64,000 nt of DNA from Peptococcaceae bacterium 1109 (GCA_001028815.1 LDJB01000002.1:434001-498000), one strand, 5' to 3'; counted from the stretch's first letter, positions 25,285 to 33,347 are shown. The notes: generated by a model not told the origin, from the sequence alone. Numbers and translations are program-made.

Positions 25285-25920
25285 TTACTCCGGGAAGAAC
25301 CGCCTTTCGATTTCCGCGCAGATGTAGTGGTAGATGGCCTGCTGAAGCTCTTGCACATGGGCAGTTTCCTTGTCTGGGGCCGCAATGAGGCAGTGGCTCA
25401 GTTGACCCACTTTTCCCCCACCCTCGCCTGTAAACCCGATAACCGTTAGGCCCAGAGCCCGGGCTACAAGGCAGGCATGTACCACATTGCGGGAGTTGCC
25501 TGAGGTGGTAATGGCCAGGAGTACATCGCCGGGCTGGCCGTAACCTAAGACTTGCTGTGCAAAAGCATATTCATAGCCTGTGTCGTTGCCCACCGCACTT
25601 ATGAGCGAGGTGTGACTGCTCAAGGATATGGCTGGCAGAGCCTCCTGGAGGTGCTCTGCTAGCACCGCGCCCTCACTCCCGGCGAGCCCTTCAAGGCGCT
25701 CCCTTAACCCTTCTCCCACTGGCCGCCTTCTTATAAACCCCTTCATCAGCTCGCCCACAATGTGCTCGCTATCGGCAGCGCTGCCTCCATTGCCGCACAC
25801 CAAGAGCTTCTTACCATCGCGAAAAGCCCGTTCCAACAGATCGCAGGCCTCTCTAATTTCCGGTATAATGGACATAAGCATTGGGTAGCGGTGAGTTAAG
25901 GTGCGTTCATCAATTGGCAT
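25285..25920 (-). CDS. SIS-domain sedoheptulose/phosphosugar isomerase (GmhA type)
   Basis: The 211-residue protein shows the GmhA signature LLVCGNGGSAADSEHIVGELMKGF, then SLISAVGNDTGYEYAFAQQVLGYGQPGDVLLAITTSGNSRNV with the SIS phosphate-binding Ser/Thr loop. GmhA converts sedoheptulose-7-phosphate to heptose-7-phosphate for lipopolysaccharide cores or, in Gram-positive relatives, S-layer glycans. ATG 25920 is chosen because GGGAGG lies 8 nt upstream and the longer frame would overlap the divergent gene. No other heptose-pathway gene is in the window, so the role in envelope glycan synthesis is inferred. Confidence 0.85.
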   Translation of the reverse strand: MPIDERTLTHRYPMLMSIIPEIREACDLLERAFRDGKKLLVCGNGGSAADSEHIVGELMKGFIRRRPVGEGLRERLEGLAGSEGAVLAEHLQEALPAISLSSHTSLISAVGNDTGYEYAFAQQVLGYGQPGDVLLAITTSGNSRNVVHACLVARALGLTVIGFTGEGGGKVGQLSHCLIAAPDKETAHVQELQQAIYHYICAEIERRFFPE

Positions 25921-25950
25921 AGTATTACCTCCCATGAAAGGATGCTGGAT

Positions 25951-26445
25951 ATGGAGAGTTTTTTCATCGGCATCGCCCTTCCGCCCACGCTGGAGAAGGA
26001 AATTGAAGCTTGGCGGCGCCGGTTCCGAGCCCCTCGCACAGCGCCCCACATCACCCTGATTCCGCCATTCCAGTGGGCCAATGGTTACCACAAGCTGTAT
26101 GCCATTGTCCAAGGAGTAACGGCTAAGTGCGGTGAGTTTCCCATCCGGGGCGAGGGTATCGGCAATTTCGGCAAAGCGGTGCTGTTCGTCAATGTTGAAC
26201 CCACTCCGGAGCTCGTGGCCTACCAAAGGGAGCTGGCCCAAGCCTTGGCTCAGTTTGGCGTTCCCGTAGAGTCCAGGCCCTACCATCCCCATATTACCCT
26301 AGCCACAAGGCTATTGCCACCCCGCTTTGCAGCATTTCGCCAGGAACTTGCTGATTACAGCCCTTCCTACGAGTTCTTCTTCCGCGGGCCTTGTATTTTC
26401 CAGCTCGTAGAAGAGGGTAAGGGAAAGCGCTGGCAGATGATCTAA
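25951..26445 (+). CDS. 2H phosphoesterase / 2'-5' RNA ligase-like protein
   Basis: The 164-residue protein has two HxTL motifs (APHITLIPPF and HPHITLATR), the paired catalytic His of the 2H superfamily (LigT, YjcG, CPDase). The fold acts on 2',3'- or 2',5'-phosphodiesters in RNA-derived molecules. ATG 25951 is preferred since AAAGGA is 8 nt upstream. Its start is 30 bp from the divergent gmhA-like start, so the two promoters must overlap or lie inside the genes. Biological substrate unknown. Confidence 0.88.
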   Translation: MESFFIGIALPPTLEKEIEAWRRRFRAPRTAPHITLIPPFQWANGYHKLYAIVQGVTAKCGEFPIRGEGIGNFGKAVLFVNVEPTPELVAYQRELAQALAQFGVPVESRPYHPHITLATRLLPPRFAAFRQELADYSPSYEFFFRGPCIFQLVEEGKGKRWQMI

Positions 26446-26454
26446 CTGTGCGCG

Positions 26455-26487
26455 AAAAAAACCAGCCCCCTGGGTAGTGGGGGCTGG
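26455..26487 (-). terminator. Terminator after dps
   Basis: CCAGCCCCC (26462-26470) pairs with GGGGGCTGG (26479-26487). On the minus strand a run of seven T follows. Confidence 0.9.
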
Positions 26488-26502
26488 CTGAAGTGATATG
26501 CT

Positions 26503-26979
26503 TTACTTCCTGAGGAATGCATCCAGCATCCAGACTTGCTTTTCCAGATTGCTGAGTGCGCCAATCATCATGTCTACGGTGACCTCGTCGCCCACTTCTT
26601 GAGCGGTCTCGATGCCTTCGCGCAGGCTGTTAATCATGGCTTGGAAATCGGCGAGCAAGATCTCGATGAGTTCCTTGCCTTGAATGCCTTCGCTTGGAGC
26701 TTCCTTGAGGTCAGCTACCTTTAGGTAATCTGCCAGAGAAGCCAAGGGGCGCTCGCCGAGCATAAGGATTCTTTCTGCTACCGCATCGATTTCTTCGTTA
26801 ACGCCATCATAGATCTCTTCCAGTTTGGCATGGATGGTGAAGAAACCCTGGCCCTCTACGTTCCAATGATAGTTGTGGAGCTTGGTGTAGAGTACGTGCA
26901 AGTTTGCGAGATACTTGTTGAGGTGTTCTACCACCCGTTTGCTTCCGTCCACTGGCAGTCCAACTAAGTTCTTACTCAT
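26503..26979 (-). CDS. dps: Dps-family DNA-binding ferritin
   Basis: The 158-residue protein has the Dps ferroxidase pattern NYHWNVEGQGFFTIHAKLEEIYDGVNEEIDAVAERI. Its His, His, Asp/Glu ligands sit at subunit interfaces, and it ends in a helix without a long basic tail. Dps forms 12-mers that oxidise Fe2+ with H2O2, store iron and protect DNA. ATG 26979 follows AGGAGG. It is monocistronic with a consensus promoter and an overlapping AT-rich inverted repeat that could bind PerR. Confidence 0.93.
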   Translation of the reverse strand: MSKNLVGLPVDGSKRVVEHLNKYLANLHVLYTKLHNYHWNVEGQGFFTIHAKLEEIYDGVNEEIDAVAERILMLGERPLASLADYLKVADLKEAPSEGIQGKELIEILLADFQAMINSLREGIETAQEVGDEVTVDMMIGALSNLEKQVWMLDAFLRK

Positions 26980-27023
26980 GTGTCAGCCTCCTCATTGCTA
27001 ATATCATCCATCTGTCAGTATTG

Positions 27024-27052
27024 ATAATACCTCTTATTAAGCGAAATGTCAA
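27024..27052 (-). promoter_or_regulatory. Strong promoter of dps with possible operator
   Basis: TTGACA (27052-27047) and TATTAT (27029-27024) on the minus strand are 17 bp apart. The spacer/-10 region contains TAATA-N5-TATTA, a palindrome overlapping the -10. PerR boxes are AT-rich palindromes of similar size, so peroxide control is possible but not shown. Confidence 0.8.
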
Positions 27053-27206
27053 GCCCTTTTCTTCGCCCTCTTCCTCCTTCCTCAGTCTCTCCCGTGACTT
27101 ACCCTGCAATACCCATATACGCTAGATCCCTTCTGGGTACCTCCTTTCATTTCCTGAACCGATTTTGGGCAGACTAGGTTTAGGACTAGAGAAAGGAGCA
27201 ATCACC

Positions 27207-27731
27207 GTGAAAATCCAGCGGTTTATCCCCTTCCTGGTTGTTGCCGTCATCGCAGGAGCCCTGGCCTACGGGCAAGGCTGGCTTCAGCCCAAACAGAGCC
27301 CTAAGACAGGGGAAGAGATCCGCTCTCAAGTGGCCACCCCTGGCAACCGCCTAGAAGATCTGCGCAGATTGGACCTGGAAATCGAACTGGTCAACGACAG
27401 AGAGGTCAAGTTGACCTATGCTGCCAGCGGAGATCAGGACCCCAGGGCGGCCATTCGGCGCGGCGACCGCCCAGATGAAGGCGAAATTACTGGCCAAGAA
27501 GCTGTGGACCAGATCGAAGCCATCGCGGGCGCCATACCACCCCTCCCCGCCGACGAGCCCTTAACTCTTATCCAAGCTGTCCTCGATCAGCTTGCCATTG
27601 CCCAGACAGATGTCAGGGAGTTCGAGTTTGAGTACGTCCTTACCGATGATTCCCGGGGTGTGGTTGAGCTGCAAGTGAAAGACCATAATGATGATGACTG
27701 GGACGACGATGGCGGCCGGGATGATAGTTGA
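27207..27731 (+). CDS. Exported protein, YusW-like (function unknown)
   Basis: The 174-residue protein has a signal peptide or membrane anchor (IQRFIPFLVVAVIAGALAYGQGW). Two related acidic alpha/beta segments follow: LDLEIELVNDREVKLTYAA and EFEFEYVLTDDSRGVVELQVKD. It ends in a striking Asp-rich tail (DHNDDDWDDDGGRDDS) that could bind Ca2+ or other cations. The pattern of an acidic strand pair around a helix recalls the YusW family of Bacillus. GTG 27207 follows AAAGGAG. Its stop meets the convergent kinase gene. Confidence 0.5.
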   Translation: MKIQRFIPFLVVAVIAGALAYGQGWLQPKQSPKTGEEIRSQVATPGNRLEDLRRLDLEIELVNDREVKLTYAASGDQDPRAAIRRGDRPDEGEITGQEAVDQIEAIAGAIPPLPADEPLTLIQAVLDQLAIAQTDVREFEFEYVLTDDSRGVVELQVKDHNDDDWDDDGGRDDS

Positions 27732-27734
27732 TCA

Positions 27735-29123
27735 TCAGCGGGCCTCGTCCCCCGCGGCATGCTCCTGACCTGCCTGAGGCAGGATCAGAGTAAAGGTGGT
27801 GGCCTCCGCATTGCTGTCCACTGTGAGGCTGGCACCGAGCTCATTAGCGATTTTTTGGCAGATGGTTAGTCCAAAGCCTCTGTCTTTACCTTTGGTGCTC
27901 AAACCTGGTTCAAATATCCTCGGCCTCAGCTCTGGGGGAATCTCTGAACCGCTATTGGTTACCTTGAGCACCGTCCCCTCCTGCGACCGGTTCCATTCCA
28001 AGATGATCCTCGGCTCAGGTGCTCCTGCCACCGCATCCATGGCATTGTCCAAGAGATTACCCACCAACTTCGGCAGGAGGCGCCTCTGGTGGAAGTCATC
28101 GGGCGGGGGGGCATTCAGCTTGCACAGAAACTCTATCCCCTGCTCCTGGGCAAGGTCTGATTTGGCTGCAATGATCTGGTACCAGGCGTCGTTAGGAAGG
28201 GTTGTGTAATTGTACCTATCGGAGAGGTCCGCGGCGATCACCTCGATGCACTGCTGAGCTTCTGCGATGCGGTTCATCTGCAGATAGGTTGATGCTAGGG
28301 TCAGATCATTGATCATGTCGTGGAGTTGGGCCCGCATGAGCTGGACCGCTTCAGTCAAATCCTGAAATAGGGTCCGATACGGGTCTTTCAAAGTGCTGAT
28401 GACCAGCACACGGTAGACACAGAGCCGCGTCAGGATCTTGAACAGATGGCCCAGGACTGACACGGTGCCACCCAGATCTGTCTGCACAGCAAAGGCAAAC
28501 TGCCCTGCAACTTCCGAGACCATAATGACCATCAAGAAAACCCTGTTGCGGAGGGAAATACTAATTGGCCTGCGAAGCAGATGGGAAAGCCCCAGAAGAA
28601 TACCTCCGTTAACTGCCCAACGCCACACCAGCTGCGGAAGCCACTGGAGGTCAGGAACGAAGGGTCCTACCGATCGTGAACTTCTCGTAATCCAAAAAGC
28701 CGCGCCCAGTGCTGCAAAGACATACGCTGCCAAGACAACTTCCTGATCTACTTGTATCTTGCGCTCCCGCACATAAAGTGCGTGGAGGAAGGCGACCGCT
28801 ATGATGGTGCGGGCCGCAAGCAAGAAATGCACAGTCGCATTAGGATTCGCAAAAAACACAGCAGGAAAATGGCCGTGTGCTAGCATGTGGAGGAACTCAA
28901 GGATAGCACAACCCAAGAAACCGCTTGCCATAATGGCGAAGTGGTCCTGATTGGTGATATGCCTGGCATTCCAACCAATGGAAAAAACCGAGGCACAAAT
29001 CGCGATCCCTACGAGCTCGGTGGCCACATGGAATACAGGATAGTTGTACAGGCCAATCCAAGCCAGGATCGATGCTCCACCTGCTACCAGCGCGGCTGAT
29101 GTAACAATGCCTCGTCGGTTCAT
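27735..29123 (-). CDS. Membrane sensor histidine kinase: MASE3-like sensor with Spo0B-type H-box
   Basis: The 462-residue protein has about seven membrane helices in residues 1-235. The first part, FHVATELVGIAICASVFSIGWN followed by ILEFLHMLAHGHFP, resembles the MASE3 sensor domain. A short helix pair follows with the candidate phospho-His in RAQLHDMINDLTLASTYLQMNRIAEA; this is the Spo0B/CitA-like type rather than the usual HisKA. It ends with a GHKL ATPase (LLDNAMDAVAG, PGLSTKGKDRGFGLTI). There is no partner response regulator beside it. In a spore-former it could feed a phosphorelay, but no data here show this. Confidence 0.8.
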   Translation of the reverse strand: MNRRGIVTSAALVAGGASILAWIGLYNYPVFHVATELVGIAICASVFSIGWNARHITNQDHFAIMASGFLGCAILEFLHMLAHGHFPAVFFANPNATVHFLLAARTIIAVAFLHALYVRERKIQVDQEVVLAAYVFAALGAAFWITRSSRSVGPFVPDLQWLPQLVWRWAVNGGILLGLSHLLRRPISISLRNRVFLMVIMVSEVAGQFAFAVQTDLGGTVSVLGHLFKILTRLCVYRVLVISTLKDPYRTLFQDLTEAVQLMRAQLHDMINDLTLASTYLQMNRIAEAQQCIEVIAADLSDRYNYTTLPNDAWYQIIAAKSDLAQEQGIEFLCKLNAPPPDDFHQRRLLPKLVGNLLDNAMDAVAGAPEPRIILEWNRSQEGTVLKVTNSGSEIPPELRPRIFEPGLSTKGKDRGFGLTICQKIANELGASLTVDSNAEATTFTLILPQAGQEHAAGDEAR

Positions 29124-29200
29124 GTGTTCCTCTGCCCCATAGTTAGAGATTGCCCAAACTCCTGCGCGAGGAGCTTGGGCATGGACTACAGTCGCCTAAG

Positions 29201-30325
29201 TTAGAACGGGAACTCGTACTTGAGGCCCAGTTCTTCCTGGAGTACTCTCATGTCTTTTTGCAGGCTTTCATTAATGGGTATCCCATTCTTAGCCCGCTCT
29301 TGCCGGGTGTAGTATTCCTTCTCCCCCGCAGTGTAGATCCGGTCATGGCCAGGCGCCTTCTTAGAAGCCCGCAGCTGCCGGAGGATCTCGCCAGTGGTGT
29401 GGCGGAACTCATCGAGTTCAGTAAACGCACTAACATCGATGGCGATGAAGAAGTGGCCAAGGCGATGCGGTACCTTCTTGCCATCCTGGACGCCAGAAAG
29501 GGCCTTGAGGAAGGGACCTCCTTGGAGTGCTGCCGATAGGATCTCCACCACAGTGGCATAGCCATAGCCTTTATAGCCCGCTGTCTCCTCAGAGATGCCT
29601 CCAAGGGGCGCTAGAGCAGCCAAGCCCTGGGTGAGCTCCTCGAGAATCTGATGGGGGTCTGTCTTGCTCGTGCCGTCGTGCCCGATTACCCAACCCTCTG
29701 GCACGGGCTGATTTCGGCGGGCATAGACTTCGATTTTGCCGCGCTGGCTAACACTAGTCGCGCAGTCCAAGGAGAAGTGAAACTCTTCATCAGTAGGCAT
29801 AGCAAAAGACAAAGGATTGGTGCCCAACATGTTCTCTACGCCAAAGGTGGGGGCAATGGACGGCCGCGCATTTGTGCCACAGATGCCGATCATGCCTGCA
29901 TCCGCCGCCATGTTAGTATAATACCCAGCAATCCCATAGTGGCTGGAGTTCCGCACAGCCACCATGCCCATGCCGTATGTGCGTGCCTTGTCAATGGCCA
30001 TTTCCATGGCCCGCTTGGCGATTACATGGCCCATTCCGTTGTTGCCGTCTAGAAGTGCGGTTGTGGGGCCTTCCCGAACAACATCGATTTTGGTGATAGG
30101 GGACAGAATCCCGTCCTTAATGCGGTTATAATAGATGGGCTTCAGCCTGCTGATACCGTGGGAATCAAAGCCCGCCAAATCTGCGGTGATCAAAACGTCC
30201 GCGATGGTCTCCGCATCTTCTTTCGGAACGCCAACCCCAACGAATACATCTTCCATGAACTGCCTGAGCAGTTCAGCACTTATTCGGGGAACAACTTCAA
30301 TTGCTTGTCCAACCCGTTTCTCCAT
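29201..30325 (-). CDS. Malate/L-lactate dehydrogenase (Ldh_2/MDH2) family oxidoreductase
   Basis: The 374-residue protein has the family's catalytic and cofactor motifs: AGFDSHGISRL near the N-terminus, GMGMVAVRNSSHYGIAGYY with the catalytic His, and NPLSFAMPTDEEFHFSLDCATS. These NAD(P)H-dependent dehydrogenases use a fold distinct from classical LDH and reduce 2-oxo acids such as ureidoglycolate, 2,3-diketogulonate or delta1-piperideine-2-carboxylate. ATG 30325 follows AAGGGGG. It stands alone on the minus strand. Which 2-oxo acid is used cannot be told from the sequence. Confidence 0.9.
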   Translation of the reverse strand: MEKRVGQAIEVVPRISAELLRQFMEDVFVGVGVPKEDAETIADVLITADLAGFDSHGISRLKPIYYNRIKDGILSPITKIDVVREGPTTALLDGNNGMGHVIAKRAMEMAIDKARTYGMGMVAVRNSSHYGIAGYYTNMAADAGMIGICGTNARPSIAPTFGVENMLGTNPLSFAMPTDEEFHFSLDCATSVSQRGKIEVYARRNQPVPEGWVIGHDGTSKTDPHQILEELTQGLAALAPLGGISEETAGYKGYGYATVVEILSAALQGGPFLKALSGVQDGKKVPHRLGHFFIAIDVSAFTELDEFRHTTGEILRQLRASKKAPGHDRIYTAGEKEYYTRQERAKNGIPINESLQKDMRVLQEELGLKYEFPF

Positions 30326-30463
30326 CTAGCTACCCCCTTGCACCAATATTCTGTGTCTTTCATACTTCGAGAACTAGAAGCAATGTCCTGCTCATTCTTT
30401 TCCAACATGCTCCAGGGCCTCAAGGGGATAATAACCCATACATCAAAAATAGGAGGGTTTCAT

Positions 30464-30658
30464 ATGCCCCGTTCAAAAGACTTTTTAGGACGCAAAGGCT
30501 ACAAAGAACCTGAACGTTTGGAGGAAGTCCACCGTCCACCAGGCAGCCCCACAGGTAGGGAACCCCAAAGCCAGAAGGTGCAGATGGAGACCATGCCTAA
30601 CCCTGATAACCAACCTTCTACCCGAAGCCATGTTAGAACGAGAAAGGACAAAGACTAG
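30464..30658 (+). CDS. Small basic hydrophilic protein, unknown function
   Basis: The 64-residue product starts MPRSKDFLGRKGYKEPER and ends SHVRTRKDKD. It is rich in Arg, Lys, Pro and Gln, with no hydrophobic core, Cys or signal peptide. An ideal RBS (AGGAGGG at 30451-30457, 6-7 nt before ATG) supports it as a real gene. Small disordered basic proteins of this type are common among forespore-made spore proteins and nucleic-acid binders, but I cannot match it to a known Ssp family. Its stop overlaps the end of the convergent kinase gene by 4 bp. Confidence 0.6.
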   Translation: MPRSKDFLGRKGYKEPERLEEVHRPPGSPTGREPQSQKVQMETMPNPDNQPSTRSHVRTRKDKD

Positions 30659-32094
30659 CTCTCTGACTCGGTGGTGGGGGGCAGTGCAGGGAGGACTAGG
30701 GTAAATCGGCTGCCCACGTTTTCCCTACTGAGCACCTCAATATGCCCCCCATGCCGGTCGGCGATCCAGTGAGCAATGGATAATCCCAGGCCTGTTCCGC
30801 CAGTGGCCCGAGCCCGAGACTCATCGGCCCGGAAGAAGCGGTCAAAGATGCGGGAGATGACTTCTGGAGGGATGCCAATGCCCTCGTCTTGCACGGTGAT
30901 ATGCGCCTGCCGTCCTTCCCCCTTCACCAGCAGCTTGATCTTACCGCCGGCAGGGGTGTATTTACGGGCGTTATCCACCAGAACCCGCACAGCCTGCTTG
31001 ATTAGGCCTTGATCCCCTTCCACCAGCACAGATTCAAAGGAAGATACATACTCATGGTCCTCATCAAGCATCTGGTACTCCCGGACAATGGTTTCGCCGA
31101 GCGCACCAAGGTCAAAAGGCTCGATCTCTAGGGACATGGTGTTGTTGTCTCCACGGGCAAGAAAGAGGAGCTGTTCCACTAAATCCTGCATGTTAGAGGC
31201 TTCTTCCTTAATCGCGGCAATAGACTCTTCCAAGGCCTCCGGATCGTGCTTGCCCCAGCGGTCCAGCAAATTTGCGTAACCTTGGATCGCGGCAATAGGG
31301 GTGCGCAGTTCATGTGAAGCATCAGAAACAAACCGGGCCTGCATCTGGTACGCGTGATTAATGCGGTCTAACAGCCCATTGATGGCCGAGGCCACGCTTC
31401 TCAGCTCGTCCTGGGTGGACTCAAGTTCAATGCGTGTGTCTAACTTGGCAGCGGTAATGCCTTCCAACTTGCCTGCTAACGCCTGCACTTCTCCTGGGTA
31501 AAAGGGAGTCCGGGCTTGGCTCAGGGTCTGGGCCTTTTCCGCCAGCTCAGAGATGGGCTGAAGGGTCTTGCGGATCACTTGGGACTGGCTGAAGATATTG
31601 GCTGCTAAAGAATAGAGCTGCAGCGCAAATACTGCAGCTAAGATTAGGGCAAACACCCTAAGCAACCGGCCAACGCTGAAAGCATAGGCTAGGCCTTGGT
31701 CCTTAAGGTGCACATGGTAGCTAAAGGTACCGAGAATATCCCACCACGAAAGGTCCGGATCTCCATCCCACCTAACCAGGCGAGAGCCGTTGGCCGTCTC
31801 TTTGGGCAAGAAACGCTGGAACACCTGAGGGACAGTCCATCCCTCTGGAGGCCCTGTGAGCTGGTTGACGGTGATTCCTCCCATCTCCCTGCCAAAGACA
31901 ACCGGGCCAGTGCGGTGCACTTCTGCTACCACCTGTTCCGCATAATACCCTGTCCCTACCAACACCCCACCCAGCAAGACCAGATCAAGCACTAAAAAGA
32001 GACTAAACAGGCGCAGCCAGAGCTGGATGTTCAGTTTGGATCCCAGGGAGAACCCGATAGTAGTAACCTTTTTGTGCTGCTGATTATTCCTCAT
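30655..32094 (-). CDS. Sensor histidine kinase of an OmpR-type two-component system
   Basis: The 479-residue protein has two membrane helices (about 24-50 and 165-190) around a ~110-residue extracytoplasmic sensor, then a HAMP-like linker. The HisKA H-box is FVSDASHELRTPIAAIQGYANLL, and the ATPase has N (LVDNARKY), G1 (DEGIGIPPE) and G2 (GGTGLGLSIA) boxes. Its ATG lies inside the response regulator gene, 11 bp before that gene's stop, so translation is coupled. The architecture resembles CssS/ArlS-type envelope stress kinases. The stimulus is unknown. Confidence 0.93.
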   Translation of the reverse strand: MRNNQQHKKVTTIGFSLGSKLNIQLWLRLFSLFLVLDLVLLGGVLVGTGYYAEQVVAEVHRTGPVVFGREMGGITVNQLTGPPEGWTVPQVFQRFLPKETANGSRLVRWDGDPDLSWWDILGTFSYHVHLKDQGLAYAFSVGRLLRVFALILAAVFALQLYSLAANIFSQSQVIRKTLQPISELAEKAQTLSQARTPFYPGEVQALAGKLEGITAAKLDTRIELESTQDELRSVASAINGLLDRINHAYQMQARFVSDASHELRTPIAAIQGYANLLDRWGKHDPEALEESIAAIKEEASNMQDLVEQLLFLARGDNNTMSLEIEPFDLGALGETIVREYQMLDEDHEYVSSFESVLVEGDQGLIKQAVRVLVDNARKYTPAGGKIKLLVKGEGRQAHITVQDEGIGIPPEVISRIFDRFFRADESRARATGGTGLGLSIAHWIADRHGGHIEVLSRENVGSRFTLVLPALPPTTESES

Positions 32095-32764
32095 CGCGAA
32101 TCACATATCCCACTCCACGGACTGTGGAGATTAACTTGATGCCGAACACTTCATCGATTTTGCTCCGCAAGAAGCGAATGTATACATCAACTGCATTGGT
32201 TTCGCCCGCGAAATCAAAACCCCACACGTTTTCCAGTAGGGACTCCCGGCTCACCACAATGCCCTTGTTTTCCAAAAGATAGTGCAGGACGTCAAATTCC
32301 CGCTTCGTCAGTTCAATGGGAATATCCCCATACCTTACTTGGCGGCTGTTAGGATCAAGCGCCAGAAGCCCCGCTGTCAGCACGTGGCTCTGGGGGCTTC
32401 TAGCTTGTTTGCGCAGCGCGGCCCGAATCCGCGCCAACAGCTCTTCAATGGCAAATGGCTTGGTGATGTAGTCATCAGCGCCAAGGTCAAGCCCTGATAC
32501 TTTATCCATCACACTGTCTCTGGCGGTAAGCATAATGATGGGAACGGAACTCACCCGGCGGATCCGGCGGAGCACCTCAATACCGTTTAGCCCCGGCAGC
32601 ATCACATCGAGCAAGATGAGGTCGAACTGTTCCTTTTCTGCCATTTCCAGGCCTGTACGGCCATCGTAGGCCTTTGTGACAGAGTACCCTTCATAGGTAA
32701 GCTCCAGCTCCACAAAGCGGGCAAACTTCACCTCATCCTCTACTACCAGAATCCGTGCTCCCAC
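32084..32764 (-). CDS. OmpR/PhoB-family response regulator
   Basis: The 226-residue protein has a receiver domain (LVVEDE acidic pocket, phospho-Asp in LILLDVMLPG, Thr in MLTAR, Lys in ITKPF) and a C-terminal winged helix (LTKREFDVLHYLLEN ... YIRFLRSKID ... VRGVGYVI). GTG 32764 follows AGGTGAG by 5 nt. It is the middle gene of an operon with the DUF4342 gene upstream and the kinase overlapping downstream. A direct repeat upstream of the operon promoter is a likely binding site. Confidence 0.95.
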   Translation of the reverse strand: MGARILVVEDEVKFARFVELELTYEGYSVTKAYDGRTGLEMAEKEQFDLILLDVMLPGLNGIEVLRRIRRVSSVPIIMLTARDSVMDKVSGLDLGADDYITKPFAIEELLARIRAALRKQARSPQSHVLTAGLLALDPNSRQVRYGDIPIELTKREFDVLHYLLENKGIVVSRESLLENVWGFDFAGETNAVDVYIRFLRSKIDEVFGIKLISTVRGVGYVIRDEE

Positions 32765-32787
32765 CTAGACTCACCTCTCGCCGTGTG

Positions 32788-33255
32788 CTATAGATCGCTA
32801 AATCCCACACCCACAAACCGATAATGGAACCCAAAGAACAGGCCAATAAGAATCAGGGGCAGAGTAATGTGCGGTGCGAAAATCACCAGCAAAGCCAGGA
32901 CTGTTACGGGAAACCTCACCTTACTCTCGTTGTCCTTCAATACTTCAAAGGTAGTGTTGTTGGCTCTTTTAATCACCTTCGCACAGAACTTCCCGATCCG
33001 GTCTAGGGTCTGCATAAAGGTATCCGCCCCACTCTCCCGGCGCTGTTCGTCCTGCCCCTCCTGCTCTTCAAAGCTGGACGTGCCGGCGGTGCTGTGGAAT
33101 CCTCCACCTTGAGGCGGGTTCACCTTGCCTTGCCGCTCCAAGTAGATGATGGCTTCCAAGAGATCGCCATCGGCCGCCTCCAAGGCAGCTTTAGCCTCAT
33201 CATAGGTTACATTAGCCCGTTCCCGAAGTCTTTCAATCTGCTCCAACTTGGTCAT
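32788..33255 (-). CDS. DUF4342 membrane protein with UBA/CUE-like N-terminal domain
   Basis: The 155-residue protein begins with a three-helix UBA-like domain (EQIERLRERANVTYDEAKAALEAADGDLLEAIIYLERQGK), as in EF-Ts and DUF4342 proteins. A polar linker of ~35 residues follows, then a conserved FCAKVIKRANNTTFEVLKDNESKVRFPVTVLALLVIFAP segment and one or two membrane helices. The function of the family is unknown. It is the first gene of the two-component operon (23 bp before the regulator), which suggests an envelope-stress role. Confidence 0.8.
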   Translation of the reverse strand: MTKLEQIERLRERANVTYDEAKAALEAADGDLLEAIIYLERQGKVNPPQGGGFHSTAGTSSFEEQEGQDEQRRESGADTFMQTLDRIGKFCAKVIKRANNTTFEVLKDNESKVRFPVTVLALLVIFAPHITLPLILIGLFFGFHYRFVGVGFSDL

Positions 33256-33286
33256 GGTAAATCCCCCTTCGACTTGTTATGACTGA

Positions 33287-33314
33287 ATTGTACCAAGTGG
33301 GGCTTTAAAGGCAA
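33287..33314 (-). promoter_or_regulatory. Promoter of the DUF4342/two-component operon
   Basis: On the minus strand TTGCCT (33314-33309) and TACAAT (33292-33287) are 16 bp apart, about 32 bp before the DUF4342 start. Confidence 0.65.
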
Positions 33315-33324
33315 TTGGACCTCC

Positions 33325-33343
33325 ATTAAAAGGACATTAAAAC
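33325..33343 (-). promoter_or_regulatory. Direct repeat, candidate OmpR-type regulator binding site
   Basis: TTTTAATG occurs twice on the minus strand (33343-33336 and 33332-33325) with an 11-bp period, ending about 10 bp upstream of the -35 box. OmpR-family regulators bind head-to-tail half sites one helical turn apart at just this place. Confidence 0.6.
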
Positions 33344-33347
33344 GGCC

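Noticed and set aside
25921-26292. N-terminal extension of the gmhA-like frame
   Set aside because: It is antisense to the 2H phosphoesterase gene; the RBS and the family N-terminus fit ATG 25920.
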